Shown piece after piece: positions 26,396 through 34,163 of a stretch of 61,809 nucleotides of DNA. Made by a program: the position numbers and the translations under genes. Each line of letters begins with the position of its first letter. The stretch's first letter is position 1. The notes under the pieces are model-generated. The model saw only the letters and a list, made by a program, of their open reading frames with translations. It had not been told where the DNA came from and searched no databases. The DNA comes from Egibacteraceae bacterium (lineage in GTDB: Bacteria; Actinomycetota; Nitriliruptoria; Euzebyales; Egibacteraceae), in assembly GCA_030446745.1 (NCBI GenBank), contig JAUJMS010000006.1, forward strand, positions 85,927 through 147,735, read 5' to 3'.

Positions 26396-27482
26396 TCAGC
26401 CGCCCGGCAGGGGGCAGACGTAGCCCTCGCGCGGGTCGAGCTGCGGGCGCGCCGGCGCCGCGGGACGGGCCACCGGCGACGACACGGCCACCGCCGGCGC
26501 AGCGGCGCCCGCGACCCGCGTCGTGCCCGCCACCGGCTTGTCGGTGAAGCGCAGGATGTCGATGCCGCGCTGGTAGTCCCGGGATAGAACCGCGTAGAGG
26601 ATCTCGTCGGTGACCCAGTACGCCGCCGAGTACTCGTCGACCACCGCGTCGGTGCTGTGGGTGAAGGTCATGAACGCGCCGCTGGTTTTGCTGGCGCGCC
26701 GGATCGCCGCCGACGAGCAGGAAGTTGTCGGTGCCGCCGCGCCGTTGTCGGTGTCAGCCGCGCCCTTGCAGGAAGCGTCTGTCCCCCGGTGAGCCGCTGC
26801 CGAGCACCGTCGGGCGGGCCGGATCGCTGCGGGCGTCGAGGTAGAGCAGCGGATTGCTCGACGTGACGACCAGGCCTGGCGCGACCTCGGTGACGTCGTG
26901 GGAGCCCTTGACGCCCGCGGGGCCGTCGGCGTCGGACCACTTGGTGCCGGTGAACGTCGGCTTCGTCGGGTCGCGAAGGTCGATGATGCGCCCGTCGGAG
27001 TTGTAGGCGTAGGAGCAGGCGAGCACGCACGACACGGTGTGGCTGTCGGCGCCCTGCAGCTCGCCGACGATCTTCGGCGCCTTCTTGTCGGTCACGTCGA
27101 TGACGAGCAGGCGGTCGAGCGGGCCGACGCTGGGCGCAAGGTCGCCGTAGGTGCCGATCAGCACGATCGACCCGTTGGTGTCGACGTCCTCCTCGACGAA
27201 GTAGGCGCCTTGCGGGGCGGGGGTGAAGCTGAGCATCGCCGGGGCTTCTGGCTTGCTGACGTCGTAGATCGTCAGCCCGCGGTCCTCGGTGACGAAGAGG
27301 TGACTGCCGACGATGCGCGCGCCGGCGCTGTCGGTGTTGAACGGGATGTTGCCGAGCCACTCGACGTTGTCCGTCGCGATGTAACCGGGCCCGATCTTGG
27401 GGTTTGCGGCCTCAGTGCCGACCGCCGGCTGCGCACCCGCCACGAGCGCCGCCACCGCGAGCGCCATCATCATCCTGCGCAT
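26396..27482 (-). pseudogene. Secreted LVIVD-repeat protein, reading frame disrupted
   Basis: The N-terminal 242 aa (from ATG 27482) start with a signal peptide (MRRMMMALAVAALVAGAQPAVG). They contain LVIVD-type beta-propeller repeats: GLTIYDVSKPEAPAMLSF, RLLVIDVTDKKAPKIVGEL, RIIDLRDPTKPTFTG, then a stop after FLQGRG. The C-terminal part reappears in another frame as TFTHSTDAVVDEYSAAYWVTDEILYAVLSRDYQRGIDILRFT, followed by a Pro/Ala tail. Between them (about 26690-26770) GTDNFLLVGGDP can be read in a third register, so two or more indels separate the halves. LVIVD proteins are secreted or surface beta-propellers of unclear function. Either several base-calling errors or a real lesion. Confidence 0.72.
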
Positions 27483-27577
27483 GTCCGTTGCCCGCTTCGT
27501 CGGCGCACCAGGGATCCGTCCCGGTGTGGCTTCGCCGCCGGGGCGCCGGAGTCCTGCGCCACCCGAGGCGTGGAGCG

Positions 27578-28243
27578 TCAGTCGATGAGCGTCAGCTCAG
27601 CGCCCCGGAGCTCCGCCGGCAGCTCGTCGCGCACGGCAGCGGCGGTGGCCGGCAGTCCGGCACGTCGGATGATCGTTGCCTCCAACGTCGCGGTCACCTC
27701 GTCGAACGACGTCGAGAAGTCCTGGTAACCGATGGCCCCCAACTCGTCGCCGAGCCGCTGCGACTGCGCTTCGAGTTCCTGCCACGAACGCGCACGCCCT
27801 TCCACGAGGTTGATGTCGATCTCGGCGTTGGCCACCGCATCCCTCACCAAGGCATCGGCCGCGCCCTTGATGTAGAGCGTCGGCATGCCACTCGGATCGC
27901 CCCGTAGAGTCCCGCCGGCGAAGAGATTCGGCCGCTGCGACGAAATCTCGGCCTGGACGTCTCCGAAGGCGTCCGCAATGGCGCGTCGCTTCAGCTCCGT
28001 CCTTTCAGCGGTGCCGTTTTGTTCTGCAGCGAGCGTCGCGTCCGAGTGTTCCGCCTCGTGATCGGGCGGTGTGTCCAACACCGGCGCAACGTCGGCCTCA
28101 GCCTCGGGCCCGTCGGGTTGTGCGACGTCGTCGCCCCTCGCCGCGTCCACGAGCGTTGGCACTGCCAGCCCGGCGAGCAGGATCAGCGGGACCAACAGTG
28201 CCGTGACAGCACGCGGAACGGCGCTGACTGCGGGCATCCTCAT
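27578..28243 (-). CDS. Secreted protein resembling the N-terminal prodomain of actinobacterial S1 proteases
   Basis: 221 aa from ATG 28243 (GGAAAG six nt upstream); an in-frame Met 10 codons earlier is possible. A signal peptide (about 1-35) precedes an acidic, Asp/Glu/Pro-rich linker. The folded part (about 105-221) reads LFAGGTLR, LYIKGAADALVRDAVANAEI, EGRARSWQELEAQSQRL, GYQDFSTSFDEVTATLEATI and AAVRDELPAELRGAELTLI. This strand-helix-strand pattern recalls the inhibitory or accessory N-terminal domain found before trypsin-like domains in secreted actinobacterial proteins. No catalytic domain follows, so it would be a stand-alone version. The assignment rests on pattern only. Confidence 0.6.
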   Translation of the reverse strand: MRMPAVSAVPRAVTALLVPLILLAGLAVPTLVDAARGDDVAQPDGPEAEADVAPVLDTPPDHEAEHSDATLAAEQNGTAERTELKRRAIADAFGDVQAEISSQRPNLFAGGTLRGDPSGMPTLYIKGAADALVRDAVANAEIDINLVEGRARSWQELEAQSQRLGDELGAIGYQDFSTSFDEVTATLEATIIRRAGLPATAAAVRDELPAELRGAELTLID

Positions 28244-28351
28244 GGCAGGCTTTCCGCTGCGGTGCAGCGGCACGGTCGCCGCTGTCCCGCGACGGTACCT
28301 CGTGCTGACCTCGGGTCAAGGGCCCGGCGGCGGTGTGCCAGACTGCCGCGC

Positions 28352-29755
28352 ATGGCCGCCTCGGTGCTGACGCCCCAGTCCGCCGACTTTCCGCGCTGGT
28401 ACCAGGACGTCGTCGCGAAGGCCGAGCTGGCCGAGACCGGCGCCGCGCGGGGCACGCAGATCATCAAGCCGTGGGGCTACGCGCTGTGGGAGCGCATCCA
28501 GGGCGAGCTCGACGCGCGGATCAAGGCGACCGGGCACGACAACGTCTACTTCCCGCTGTTCATCCCGATGGAGTACTTCGAGCGTGAGGCCGAGCACGTC
28601 GAGGGCTTCAGTCCCGAGCTCGCCGTCGTCACGCATGGCGGCGGCAAGGAGCTGACCGAGCCGCTCGCCGTGCGCCCCACCTCCGAGACGGTCATCGGCG
28701 AGGCGATGGCGCGTTGGATCCAGGGCCACCGCGACCTGCCGCTGCTGCTCAACCAGTGGGCCAATGTCGTGCGCTGGGAGCTGCGCCCGCGGTTGTTCCT
28801 TCGCACCACCGAGTTTCTGTGGCAGGAGGGCCACACCGCCCACGCGACCTGGCAGGAGGCGCAGGACGAGACCCTGCGCATCCTCGTCGAGGTCTACGCC
28901 GAGGTGCTGCGGGACGTGCTGGCCGTCCCCGTGCTGCTGGGACGCAAGACCGAGGCCGAGAAGTTCCCGGGCGCGGAGTCCACGTACACGCTGGAAGGGC
29001 TCATGCGCGACGGCAAGGCGCTGCAGATGGGCACCAGCCACAACCTCGGCCAGAACTTCGCGACCGCGTTCGACATCGCGTTCACCGACGAGTCCGGCGC
29101 CCGCCGCCAGGCCTGGACGACATCGTGGGGGGTGTCCACCCGCGTCGTCGGTGGCCTGGTCATGGCGCACGGCGACGACCGGGGGCTGCGCCTGCCACCG
29201 GCCGTCGCGCCGCTGCAGGTCGTGGTGCTCGCCGTCAAAGACGACACGATCCCGGTCGCGCAGCGCCTCGCCGCCGAGCTGCGCGACGCCGGTGTGCGCG
29301 TCCGCGTCGACCAGCGCACGAACCTGTCGTTCGGCCGCCGCGCGGTCGACTGGGAGCTGAAAGGCGTGCCGCTGCGCCTCGAGGTCGGCCCCCGCGACGT
29401 CGCGGCGGGCCAGGCGACGCTCGCGCGCCGCGACACGGGTGATAAGTCGGCGGTCGCGCTCCACGCGGTCGCGGCGCAGCTGCCCGGGCTGCTCGACGCG
29501 ATCCAGGCGGCCATGCTCGACGGGGCGCGCGAGCGCCGCGACGCCGCCACGATCGACGTGGCGGACCCCGACGAGATCGACGGGCCGGGGTTCTTCCGGC
29601 TGCCGTGGGCGCAGCTCGGCGTCGAGGGCGAGGCGCGCCTGGCCGAGCGCGGCTACACCGTGCGCTGCCTGCTCACCGCCGACGGCGGCATCCCGGGCGG
29701 CGGGCCTGACCGCGACGACGCGGGACTCGTCGCCTACGTCGCCAAGGCGTACTGA
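28352..29755 (+). CDS. proS: Prolyl-tRNA synthetase, short archaeal/eukaryotic type
   Basis: 467 aa class IIc aminoacyl-tRNA synthetase. I start at ATG 28352; the open frame upstream is not conserved in character. Core motifs: motif 1 region GYALWERIQGELDARIKATGHDNVYFPLFIP, motif 2 RWELRPRLFLRTTEFLWQEGHTAH, TLEGLMRDGKALQMGTSHNLGQNF, and motif 3 SWGVSTRVVGGLVMAHGDDRGLRLPP. The anticodon-binding domain follows, and the C-terminal zinc-binding-like domain ends in Tyr (AYVAKAY), as in the archaeal/eukaryotic form. The bacterial editing insertion is absent. Found in some deep actinobacterial lineages. Confidence 0.95.
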   Translation: MAASVLTPQSADFPRWYQDVVAKAELAETGAARGTQIIKPWGYALWERIQGELDARIKATGHDNVYFPLFIPMEYFEREAEHVEGFSPELAVVTHGGGKELTEPLAVRPTSETVIGEAMARWIQGHRDLPLLLNQWANVVRWELRPRLFLRTTEFLWQEGHTAHATWQEAQDETLRILVEVYAEVLRDVLAVPVLLGRKTEAEKFPGAESTYTLEGLMRDGKALQMGTSHNLGQNFATAFDIAFTDESGARRQAWTTSWGVSTRVVGGLVMAHGDDRGLRLPPAVAPLQVVVLAVKDDTIPVAQRLAAELRDAGVRVRVDQRTNLSFGRRAVDWELKGVPLRLEVGPRDVAAGQATLARRDTGDKSAVALHAVAAQLPGLLDAIQAAMLDGARERRDAATIDVADPDEIDGPGFFRLPWAQLGVEGEARLAERGYTVRCLLTADGGIPGGGPDRDDAGLVAYVAKAY

Positions 29756-29761
29756 GGCCCG

Positions 29762-29987
29762 GTGGCAGGAGTTCGCCGGCGCGGTGGCGAACGAAGACGG
29801 CAAGTCGAGCAACCTGACTCGCGGGTGGTCGTGGCGGTGATCGACACGCCGGTGAACCCGTACCACGAGGCGTGGCACGCGGGCGGCAAGGGTGTCGTCA
29901 CCAACGGCAAGATCCAAGACGTGGTGGAACACCTCGCCGCGCAGCCAGGGCTTCATGGGCGCCGACTACCCGTACCTCGCCTGCTGA
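29762..29987 (+). pseudogene. Degenerate remnant resembling a subtilisin-like (S8) protease
   Basis: Three short coding-like pieces occur in different frames. WQEFAGAVANEDGKSSNL (to about 29820) is followed by VVVAVIDTPVNPYHEAWHAGG (about 29825-29885), which looks like the first strand and catalytic Asp region of a subtilase. Last comes GFMGADYPYLAC before a stop at 29985-29987. The catalytic His and Ser regions are missing. It follows proS without a ribosome-binding site. Either a deletion remnant or a misassembled join. Confidence 0.35.
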
Positions 29988-30017
29988 GCCGCGGCCGGGG
30001 CGTTGCTCGGGCGCGGG

Positions 30018-30998
30018 CTACTCGGCGGCGCGTAGGCCCAGCTTGACCGAGCACGTCGGCCACGCCTCCCAACCCTGGACGCGCTGGAGGGCGTCCGCGC
30101 GGGCGATCTGCTCGAGCGGATGCGCCTGGTGGGGCAGGCCGCCGCCGCCGACGGCGCGCCAGCTTTCGACGCTGAACTGCAGGCCGCCGTAGTAGCCGTT
30201 GCCGGTGTCGCTGGTCCAGTTGCCGCTGGACTCGCAGGCGGCCAGACGCAGCCAGACCGCGTCGACGATGACCGTCGTCGACGGCTGCCCGGTCCAGCCG
30301 GGCTCGCCGGGGCGGGGGCGCCGGGCCGGGAGCACCGTGGGGTGCGGCAGGTACAGAAACGCCCCGACCGGTAGGCGGTCGGGCGTGACGAGGACCGGGT
30401 TCGCGTCGTAGACGACCCACTCGTCGCGCAAGTCGAACGCCGCCGCGATGCCCGCCGCCGTGTCGCCCGGCTCGATGCGGTGGTAGCGACCGCGCGGGAC
30501 CGCGTCGACCGGCGGCCGCGGCAACGCCGTGCCCGACGACGGCGGCGGTGCGGCGTCAGCGGTCGCGGTGGGCGTCGGCCTCGGCGCCGGTTCGCCCGAG
30601 GGCTCGCGCTGCGGCGCCGCCTGGCGCCGTACCGGCGCTCGAACCGGGGTCTTGGCGGGTGCGTCGCGCCGGAGGTCTCGTGCTTTGCGCGAGCCCGGCA
30701 GGTCGCGCGGCGGCCGGGGCGACCGGGGCGGACCCGGCGGCTGGACCGCGTCGGCGCGGCGCGCCCGTGACGGGGCGGAGACCGGGCGCTGCCGTCGCGG
30801 CTGCGGGAGCGGCGCCGGCGCTGAGCGAGGAACGCGGGCGGGCGCCGGCGGAGCTGCCGCCACACGACGCCCCACCACGCCGGCGGTGACCCCCCCGTCC
30901 GGCGCGGCGACGCCGCCGACCGCCGCGGGGGACAGGCACGCCAACGCGAGCAGGGCCACCGCGGCGTTGCGCGCCACGATGCCAGCAGCTGGGGTCAC
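30018..30998 (-). CDS. Resuscitation-promoting-factor-like transglycosylase with LysM domain
   Basis: 326 aa secreted muralytic protein. The start is GTG 30998 behind GGAGGAAG. A signal peptide (about 1-32) is followed by a long basic Pro/Arg/Ala linker (about 45-165). A LysM-type domain (about 168-215; YHRIEPGDTAAGIAAAFDLRDEWVVYDANPVLVTPDRLPVGAFLYLP) precedes the C-terminal Rpf fold (about 248-326). The Rpf part reads WLRLAACESSGNWTSDTGNGYYGGLQFSVESWRAVGG with the catalytic Glu in ACESSGNW, ending QGWEAWPTCSVKLGL. Rpf enzymes cleave peptidoglycan to promote regrowth. The 5' leader contains a long inverted repeat (31024-31072). Confidence 0.9.
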   Translation of the reverse strand: MTPAAGIVARNAAVALLALACLSPAAVGGVAAPDGGVTAGVVGRRVAAAPPAPARVPRSAPAPLPQPRRQRPVSAPSRARRADAVQPPGPPRSPRPPRDLPGSRKARDLRRDAPAKTPVRAPVRRQAAPQREPSGEPAPRPTPTATADAAPPPSSGTALPRPPVDAVPRGRYHRIEPGDTAAGIAAAFDLRDEWVVYDANPVLVTPDRLPVGAFLYLPHPTVLPARRPRPGEPGWTGQPSTTVIVDAVWLRLAACESSGNWTSDTGNGYYGGLQFSVESWRAVGGGGLPHQAHPLEQIARADALQRVQGWEAWPTCSVKLGLRAAE

Positions 30999-31023
30999 GG
31001 CGTGCTTCCTCCTGCTTCCTACC

Positions 31024-31072
31024 GGGCCTTGTCAGCGACGGCACCGAAAGCGCAACGCCGGTGACAAGGCCC
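31024..31072 (-). promoter_or_regulatory. 11-bp inverted repeat in the rpf leader; contains a 37-nt motif repeated at 60692
   Basis: GGGCCTTGTCA (31024-31034) is the exact reverse complement of TGACAAGGCCC (31062-31072); the 27-nt interior holds CGGC/GCCG and an unpaired-looking CTTTCGG. On the minus strand it lies 26-74 nt before the rpf start, where a leader RNA structure or operator would be. The segment 31036-31072 is nearly identical (36 of 37 positions) to 60692-60728 on the plus strand. It does not match the c-di-AMP (ydaO) riboswitch consensus I know from other rpf genes. Confidence 0.55.
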
Positions 31073-31177
31073 CACGGCCGGGGCGCCAACGGTTCGGGCG
31101 GTGCAACGTTGCGACGTCGGGGCGGTCGGGTGTCGGCTCCTAGCATCGCAGCGCGTTGACCGAGGAGGTGTCAAGCG

Positions 31178-31837
31178 GTGCACCACGACGACCCGGGGGC
31201 GCCGTTGCCGCGGCCGGCGGCGGGTGTGGCGCTGCCGCGCGAGCCGAAGCAGGAGCGCAGCCAGCGCAAGCAGGAGCGCCTCGTCGACGCGGCCGAGCAA
31301 CTGTTCGCCGAGCGTGGCTTCGACGGCGTGACGGGCGACGACATCGCCGCCGCGGCCGGCTACGCCAGCGCCACCTTCTACAACTACTTCAGCGACAAGA
31401 CGCAGGTCTTCATCCTGGTCGCGGACCGCCACATGGCCGCGGTCGTGCCCGTCCTCGAACCCGTCGTCGACGCGCTGCGCCGGTTCGGCGGCGCGCACGA
31501 GGCGGTGCGCGCGAGCCTGCACCAGCTGCTCGACAACCGCAGGGACCTGCCGTGGTTGCGGGCGACCTGGCGGCGACTCGTCGTGACCGCGCCAGAGGTG
31601 CGCGACTACCAGCGCACCGTGAACCGCGTGTGGGAACGCGACCTCGCGCGGTTCATCACCCGCGGCATCGAGGCCGGCGCCCTGCGCGCGGTCGACCCGG
31701 CGGCGATGGCCGCGACGGTGCGCATCCTCGTCGACTCGGTCGTCGATGAGATCGTGCTCGACGACGCCGTCGACGCAGACGCGACGCTCGACGCGCTGAG
31801 TGCGCTGATCGTGCGCGCCCTCGTCGCGCCGGCGTAG
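31178..31837 (+). CDS. TetR/AcrR family transcriptional regulator
   Basis: 219 aa from GTG 31178. The helix-turn-helix domain (about 25-75) reads RQKERLVDAAEQLFAERGFDGVTGDDIAAAAGYASATFYNYFSDKTQVF-like, with the classic TFYNYF recognition helix. The remainder is an all-helical ligand/dimer domain. There is no adjacent target gene on either side (divergent rpf, downstream a small secreted peptide), so it may regulate itself or the divergent rpf. Confidence 0.92.
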   Translation: MHHDDPGAPLPRPAAGVALPREPKQERSQRKQERLVDAAEQLFAERGFDGVTGDDIAAAAGYASATFYNYFSDKTQVFILVADRHMAAVVPVLEPVVDALRRFGGAHEAVRASLHQLLDNRRDLPWLRATWRRLVVTAPEVRDYQRTVNRVWERDLARFITRGIEAGALRAVDPAAMAATVRILVDSVVDEIVLDDAVDADATLDALSALIVRALVAPA

Positions 31838-31862
31838 CCCGAGCTACCGACGCCAGCCGGGC

Positions 31863-31891
31863 AGGACAGCGCGCCCACGATGTCGTATAAC
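31863..31891 (+). promoter_or_regulatory. Candidate promoter of the 51-aa secreted peptide gene
   Basis: AGGACA (31863-31868) and TATAAC (31886-31891) are 17 bp apart, in an AT-richer spot within a very GC-rich region and about 68 nt before the start codon. A short hairpin GGGCG-N6-CGCCC follows in the leader (about 31924-31939). Suggested by sequence only. Confidence 0.4.
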
Positions 31892-31959
31892 TAGAGCAGC
31901 ACCCCACTTCGCGGGTCTCGGAGGGCGGGAGATCGCCCGTACACGCAAGGAGTTCCGTG

Positions 31960-32115
31960 ATGCGTCGTCTCGCCATCGCTGTCACCGTCGTCGCGACCAG
32001 CGTGCTGGGGTTCGCCCCGGCGGCGTCCGCCGACGGTTCGGTGTGCGCCAGCGCCTCGGTCACCGTCAACGGCCAGTCGGTCGTCAACGAGCAGGAGTGC
32101 GTGGCACTGCCGTAA
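31960..32115 (+). CDS. 51-aa secreted peptide with two cysteines
   Basis: ATG 31960 with AAGGAG (31947-31952) ahead; stop TAA at 32113-32115. The first ~25 residues (MRRLAIAVTVVATSVLGFAP, then AASA) form a clear signal peptide. The mature part is only about 26 residues, DGSVCASASVTVNGQSVVNE and then QECVALP, with two Cys that could form one disulfide. A strong terminator hairpin follows 20 bp later. Small size, own promoter-like elements and terminator indicate a highly expressed single gene. Function unknown; small secreted peptides of this kind can be structural, inhibitory or signalling. Confidence 0.75.
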   Translation: MRRLAIAVTVVATSVLGFAPAASADGSVCASASVTVNGQSVVNEQECVALP

Positions 32116-32134
32116 CCACCACACGGCATCAAGC

Positions 32135-32164
32135 GACGGGCGCGCCCTGCGGGGCGCGCCCGTC
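32135..32164. terminator. 13-bp perfect hairpin terminator
   Basis: GACGGGCGCGCCC (32135-32147), loop TGCG, GGGCGCGCCCGTC (32152-32164), followed by GGCATTT. It lies between the convergent small secreted peptide gene and larC and can serve both directions. Very stable, with only a weak T-tract. Confidence 0.8.
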
Positions 32165-32207
32165 GGCATTTCCGCCGCCCCACCGTGGACGCCGCCCACC
32201 GCACGCC

Positions 32208-33410
32208 TCACTGCGGAGCTTGCCACGCCGCGCGCGCGCGGGCGTAGACCTCTTTCAGCGGAAGTCCGGTCGCCGTCGCGGCCGCCGCGCAGTCGTCGTA
32301 CTCGGGCGCGACGTTGACGATCTCGCCGTCGAGCCGCGCGACCTTGAGCCGCACCGGGGCGCCGGCGACGGTCACGGTCGTCCACTCCCGCGCCAGCGCC
32401 CATTTGTCGACCAACCGCCCGCGCACGCCGAGCGTCGTCGTCTCGCGGAACAGCACCCGGCGCAGCGCATCGCCGCGGTCGACCGGGGCGAGGCAGGCGA
32501 TCTCCAGTCCTGGGCGGCCCTTCTTCATCAGCACCGGCCGCGCCCACGCGTCGCTCGCCCCCGCGGCGCGCAGCGCGTCGAGCACCGGCGGCACGAACTC
32601 GCCGGGCAAGTCGTCGACGGTCGTCTCGAGCAGCAGCGCCACGCCTGCGGCGGTCGCGTCGCCGCCCCGGTCGTCGCCGGTCGTGGCTGGCGCCGCGCCG
32701 AGCACCAGCCGCACGACGTTGGGGCGGTCCAGCTCGCGCGCCCCGGCGCCGTAGCCGACACGGTCGACGACCATCGCGGGCTGGCTGCCCCACGCGTCGG
32801 TCCACTCGGCGAGCAGCGCCGCCCCGGTCGGGGTGCACAGCTCGGCGGCGACGTCGGTTGCGCGGGTCGGCGCCCCGCGCAGCAGCTCCAGCACGGCCGG
32901 GGCCGGGACGGGCAGCAAGCCGTGCGCCCCGCGGGTCATCCCGGTGCCCAGCGCAACCGGACCACAGGTCAACCGCTTGACGCCGAGCAGATCCAGCCCG
33001 GCGCACACCCCGACCACGTCGACGATGGCGTCCAGCGCGCCGACCTCGTGGAAGTGCACGCGCTCCACGGGGGTGCGGTGCACGTGCGCCTCGGCGGTGG
33101 CGAGGCGCGAGAACGCCGCCAGCGCCCGCTCGCGCACCGCCGCGGGCAGCGCGGCGGCGGCGAGCAGCTCGCGGACGTTGCCCCAGGTCCGCACGACGCC
33201 GTCGCGTTCGCCCGCGTCGACGTCGACGGTGACCCGCGTGGCGCCCAGACCGCCGCGTATGACGGTCTCCGCGGACACCGTCCAGCCGCCCACGGGCAAG
33301 CCCCGCAGCACCGCGACGACCGCGTCGAGGTCGGCGCCGGCGTCGACGACCGCGCCGAGCAGCATGTCGCCGCTGGCGCCGGAGAACGGCTCGACGTGGG
33401 CGAGCGTCAC
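32208..33410 (-). CDS. larC: Nickel-pincer cofactor biosynthesis protein LarC
   Basis: 400 aa. Start GTG 33410 overlaps the larB stop by 4 bp; the frame upstream is a shadow of larB. Family features: HVEPFSGASGDMLLGAVVDAG at the N-terminus, AHVHRTPVERVHFHEVGALDAIVDVVG with the His-rich metal-binding cluster, CTPTGAALL and GYGAGARELDRPNVVRLVLG. LarC is a CTP-dependent nickel insertase, the last step in making the nickel-pincer nucleotide of lactate racemase and related LarA enzymes. It is encoded in one piece here (some bacteria need a programmed frameshift larC1/larC2). No larE or larA is in the window. Confidence 0.93.
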   Translation of the reverse strand: MTLAHVEPFSGASGDMLLGAVVDAGADLDAVVAVLRGLPVGGWTVSAETVIRGGLGATRVTVDVDAGERDGVVRTWGNVRELLAAAALPAAVRERALAAFSRLATAEAHVHRTPVERVHFHEVGALDAIVDVVGVCAGLDLLGVKRLTCGPVALGTGMTRGAHGLLPVPAPAVLELLRGAPTRATDVAAELCTPTGAALLAEWTDAWGSQPAMVVDRVGYGAGARELDRPNVVRLVLGAAPATTGDDRGGDATAAGVALLLETTVDDLPGEFVPPVLDALRAAGASDAWARPVLMKKGRPGLEIACLAPVDRGDALRRVLFRETTTLGVRGRLVDKWALAREWTTVTVAGAPVRLKVARLDGEIVNVAPEYDDCAAAATATGLPLKEVYARARAAWQAPQ

Positions 33411-34066
33411 CGCCGGCCGGCGCGCAGGATCCGCCGCGCGACCAGCGCCGCCCCGAAGCCGTTGTCGATGTTGACGACGCTGATGCCGGGCGCGCAGGCG
33501 GTCAGCATGCCGAGCAGCGCCGCCAGGCCCTGGAACGACGCGCCGTAGCCGACCGACGTGGGCACCCCGACGACCGGGCAGGCGACCAGGCCCGCGACGA
33601 CCGTCGGCAGCGCCGCCTCCATCCCGGCGACGACGATGCACACCGACGCCCCGGCGAGGCGGTCGCCCTCGGCGAGCACCCGATGGATGCCGGCGACGCC
33701 GACGTCGGCGACGAGGTCGCAGGTGACGCCGAAGGCGCCCAGCGTCCCCGTTGCCTCACGCGCGACCGGCAGGTCCGAGGTGCCCGCGCACGCGACGACG
33801 ACCGTGCCCAGCTCGGGCTGCGGGGCGGCGGCGCGCGCGACGAGCAGCCGGGCCACGGGGTCGTACTCGGCGTCGGGCATCGCCGCGGCGTGGGCGGGGC
33901 CGCAGCGCGTCGCGAGCACGGGACACGAGCCGCCGGCGAGCAGCTCCGCGAGAAGCCGAGCGACCGTGGCGGGGGACTTGCCCTCGCCGTAGACGACCTC
34001 CGGCTCGCCGGTGCGCCCCGCGCGACGGTGGTCCAGGCGGGCGACCGCCGCGTCGTCGGGGCTCAT
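33407..34066 (-). CDS. larB: Nickel-pincer cofactor biosynthesis protein LarB
   Basis: 219 aa from ATG 34066. LarB carboxylates the pyridinium ring of nicotinate adenine dinucleotide and releases AMP, the first step to the pincer cofactor. The sequence starts LDHRRAGRTGEPEVVYGEGKSPATV, typical of LarB. It has the PurE-like core ACAGTSDLPVAREATGTLGAFG, VAGMEAALPTVVAGLVACPVVGVPTSVGYG and ISVVNIDNGFGAALVARRI. It is the first gene of the larB-larC operon, reading away from the DUF4446 gene across a spacer of about 97 bp. Confidence 0.94.
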   Translation of the reverse strand: MSPDDAAVARLDHRRAGRTGEPEVVYGEGKSPATVARLLAELLAGGSCPVLATRCGPAHAAAMPDAEYDPVARLLVARAAAPQPELGTVVVACAGTSDLPVAREATGTLGAFGVTCDLVADVGVAGIHRVLAEGDRLAGASVCIVVAGMEAALPTVVAGLVACPVVGVPTSVGYGASFQGLAALLGMLTACAPGISVVNIDNGFGAALVARRILRAGRR

Positions 34067-34163
34067 CGCGGCGAAGCCTACTGCCGCGTCTACACTCCCT
34101 CGGCCGGCGGTCGTCGCCGGCGTCGACGAGTGGGCAGCGGGTGCGCGAGCGGGTGGGACGGTC

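Noticed and set aside
31024-31072. c-di-AMP (ydaO-type) riboswitch in front of rpf.
   Set aside because: Rpf genes often have one, but the conserved riboswitch core sequences I know are not present; only a simple long inverted repeat is seen.
32208-33410. Programmed frameshift in larC, known from some lactobacilli.
   Set aside because: Here larC is one continuous 400-codon frame; no frameshift is needed.
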